NCBI GenBank assembly: GCA_900769745.1
Contig: CAAGHX010000165.1
Location: forward strand, 1 to 6,087
Direction: 5' to 3'
Origin: an uncultured Alistipes sp.
GTDB taxonomy: Bacteria; Bacteroidota; Bacteroidia; Bacteroidales; Rikenellaceae
Length of the DNA: 6,087 nt
Below are positions 5,608-6,087 of the stretch, piece by piece; the first letter of the stretch is position 1, and each line of letters opens with the position of its first letter. The notes under the pieces were generated by a model that did not search any database, was not told the origin of the DNA, and was given only the letters and a program-made list of their open reading frames with translations. Made by a program: the position numbers and the translations under genes.

Positions 5608-5940
5608 TTATAGCTTTTTTGCGCTATTAACCTTAGCCTGAGCCTCTTCAACGCGCTTGTTGGCAGCCTCTAATTCGCGTTGCATTCGTGCTTTTTCGGC
5701 TGCGCTTCTTGCAGAGGGTTTTGACAATCTCTTTTGTTCTTCATAGAATGCTTTTGTCTCAAGTTTAACAGCTTGAAAGTTTGCCTTGTCAATCTGACGC
5801 TGAAGTTTGGCACTCTCCTTCATATCTCGGAATGCACTCTTCATAAAACCATCTTTTGTCGCTCCTTCTTGTGCATTTGCAGTCAGTGTGCACGCTGATC
5901 CTGCTAACAGTAGGCTGATTGCCTTAAAAAAATTCTTCAT
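5608..5940 (-). CDS. Small exported coiled-coil protein, function unknown
   Basis: The 110-residue product starts with a Sec signal peptide: MKNF-F-K, a hydrophobic core (AISLLLAG), then a likely cleavage after the ANA at 21-23. A cysteine at 17 follows GSA, but the residue at -3 is Gly rather than Leu, so a lipoprotein site is doubtful. The mature part (about 85 residues) is rich in Lys, Glu, Ala, Arg and Gln and has heptad-like spacing from about 38 to 105, with a short Ser/Pro break at 73-77, so it probably forms a helical hairpin or coiled coil in the periplasm. No enzymatic motif and no named family were recognised. It is transcribed alone from the promoter at 5967-5974 and ends against the convergent ZIP operon. 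A periplasmic chaperone or cell-envelope role is only a guess from shape. Confidence 0.75.
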   Translation of the reverse strand: MKNFFKAISLLLAGSACTLTANAQEGATKDGFMKSAFRDMKESAKLQRQIDKANFQAVKLETKAFYEEQKRLSKPSARSAAEKARMQRELEAANKRVEEAQAKVNSAKKL

Positions 5941-5966
5941 ATTTCAGTGCGGTTAAAATTTCACTG

Positions 5967-5974
5967 CAAAGGTA
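5967..5974 (-). promoter_or_regulatory. -7 promoter element of the small exported protein gene
   Basis: On the minus strand TACCTTTG matches TAnnTTTG exactly, followed by CA as is common in Bacteroidetes. Transcription should begin near 5960, giving a 5' UTR of about 20 nt. No good -33 TTG is present at 19-21 bp. A perfect 6-bp inverted repeat, TATGTT-GAA-AACATA (5973-5987), overlaps the upstream edge of this box. Confidence 0.65.
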
Positions 5975-6071
5975 TGTTGAAAACATATGAGAGAATTTGA
6001 TTGAATACCGAACTATTGGTATATAGTGCGGAATATGGTTGATAAGTCTGTGTTATTGCGTATTATTTTGG

Positions 6072-6079
6072 TATATTTG
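6072..6079 (+). promoter_or_regulatory. -7 promoter element reading out of the window to the right
   Basis: TATATTTG followed by CAA matches the Bacteroidetes -7 consensus exactly. The predicted start is near 6086, so the gene it serves lies beyond the right edge. No clear -33 TTG is seen at the expected distance. With the promoter at 5967-5974 it makes a divergent pair about 100 bp apart. Confidence 0.5.
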
Positions 6080-6087
6080 CAATAAAA

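Noticed and set aside
5608..5940. Lipoprotein call for the small exported protein, based on Cys17
   Set aside because: The residues before Cys17 (Gly-Ser-Ala) lack the usual aliphatic residue at -3, while the ANA site at 21-23 fits ordinary signal peptidase cleavage.
1..6087. CRISPR arrays, tRNA or rRNA genes, insertion sequences, prophage or defence genes
   Set aside because: No repeated spacer pattern, RNA gene, transposase or integrase reading frame was found on either strand.

Overview
The window looks like a piece of a Bacteroidales chromosome. Three strong promoters carry the Bacteroidetes -7 consensus TAnnTTTG (at 1566-1573 on the minus strand, 5967-5974 on the minus strand and 6072-6079 on the plus strand). 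Start codons lack Shine-Dalgarno sequences, and the gene set (E. coli-type IlvD, LuxS, a DUF2148 ferredoxin-domain protein, a ZIP transporter) fits that order. The moderate GC content with GC-rich third positions would suit a relative of Alistipes or another Rikenellaceae member, but the genus is only a guess.

Layout. Positions 1-1346 (minus) hold the N-terminal three quarters of ilvD, cut by the left edge. Positions 1347-1596 hold its control region: a promoter, an 18-codon leader peptide in which half the residues are Leu, Ile or Val, and competing antiterminator and terminator hairpins. This is a complete ribosome-mediated attenuator. Positions 1597-1894 have no convincing gene but contain an 11-bp inverted repeat. 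Positions 1895-2866 (minus) encode a DsbA-fold protein whose active site reads CVWS instead of CxxC and whose C-terminal part resembles YjbH/SpxH adaptors. Divergent from it, positions 3024-5488 (plus) form a tight four-gene operon: DUF2148 ferredoxin-domain protein, luxS, a Pfs/MtnN-like nucleosidase and a ZIP metal transporter. A strong hairpin at 5544-5585 separates this operon from a convergent small gene (5608-5940, minus) for an exported coiled-coil protein. The right edge has a plus-strand promoter for a gene outside the window.

How the genes work together. The nucleosidase and LuxS catalyse consecutive steps: S-adenosylhomocysteine is split to adenine and S-ribosylhomocysteine, which LuxS converts to homocysteine and the AI-2 precursor DPD. 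LuxS needs a divalent metal, so co-transcription with a ZIP importer could tie metal supply to the pathway. The role of the ferredoxin-domain protein is unknown. The ilvD attenuator would let the cell sense charged Leu, Ile and Val tRNAs before making branched-chain amino acids. No tRNA, rRNA, CRISPR array, insertion sequence or phage gene was seen.
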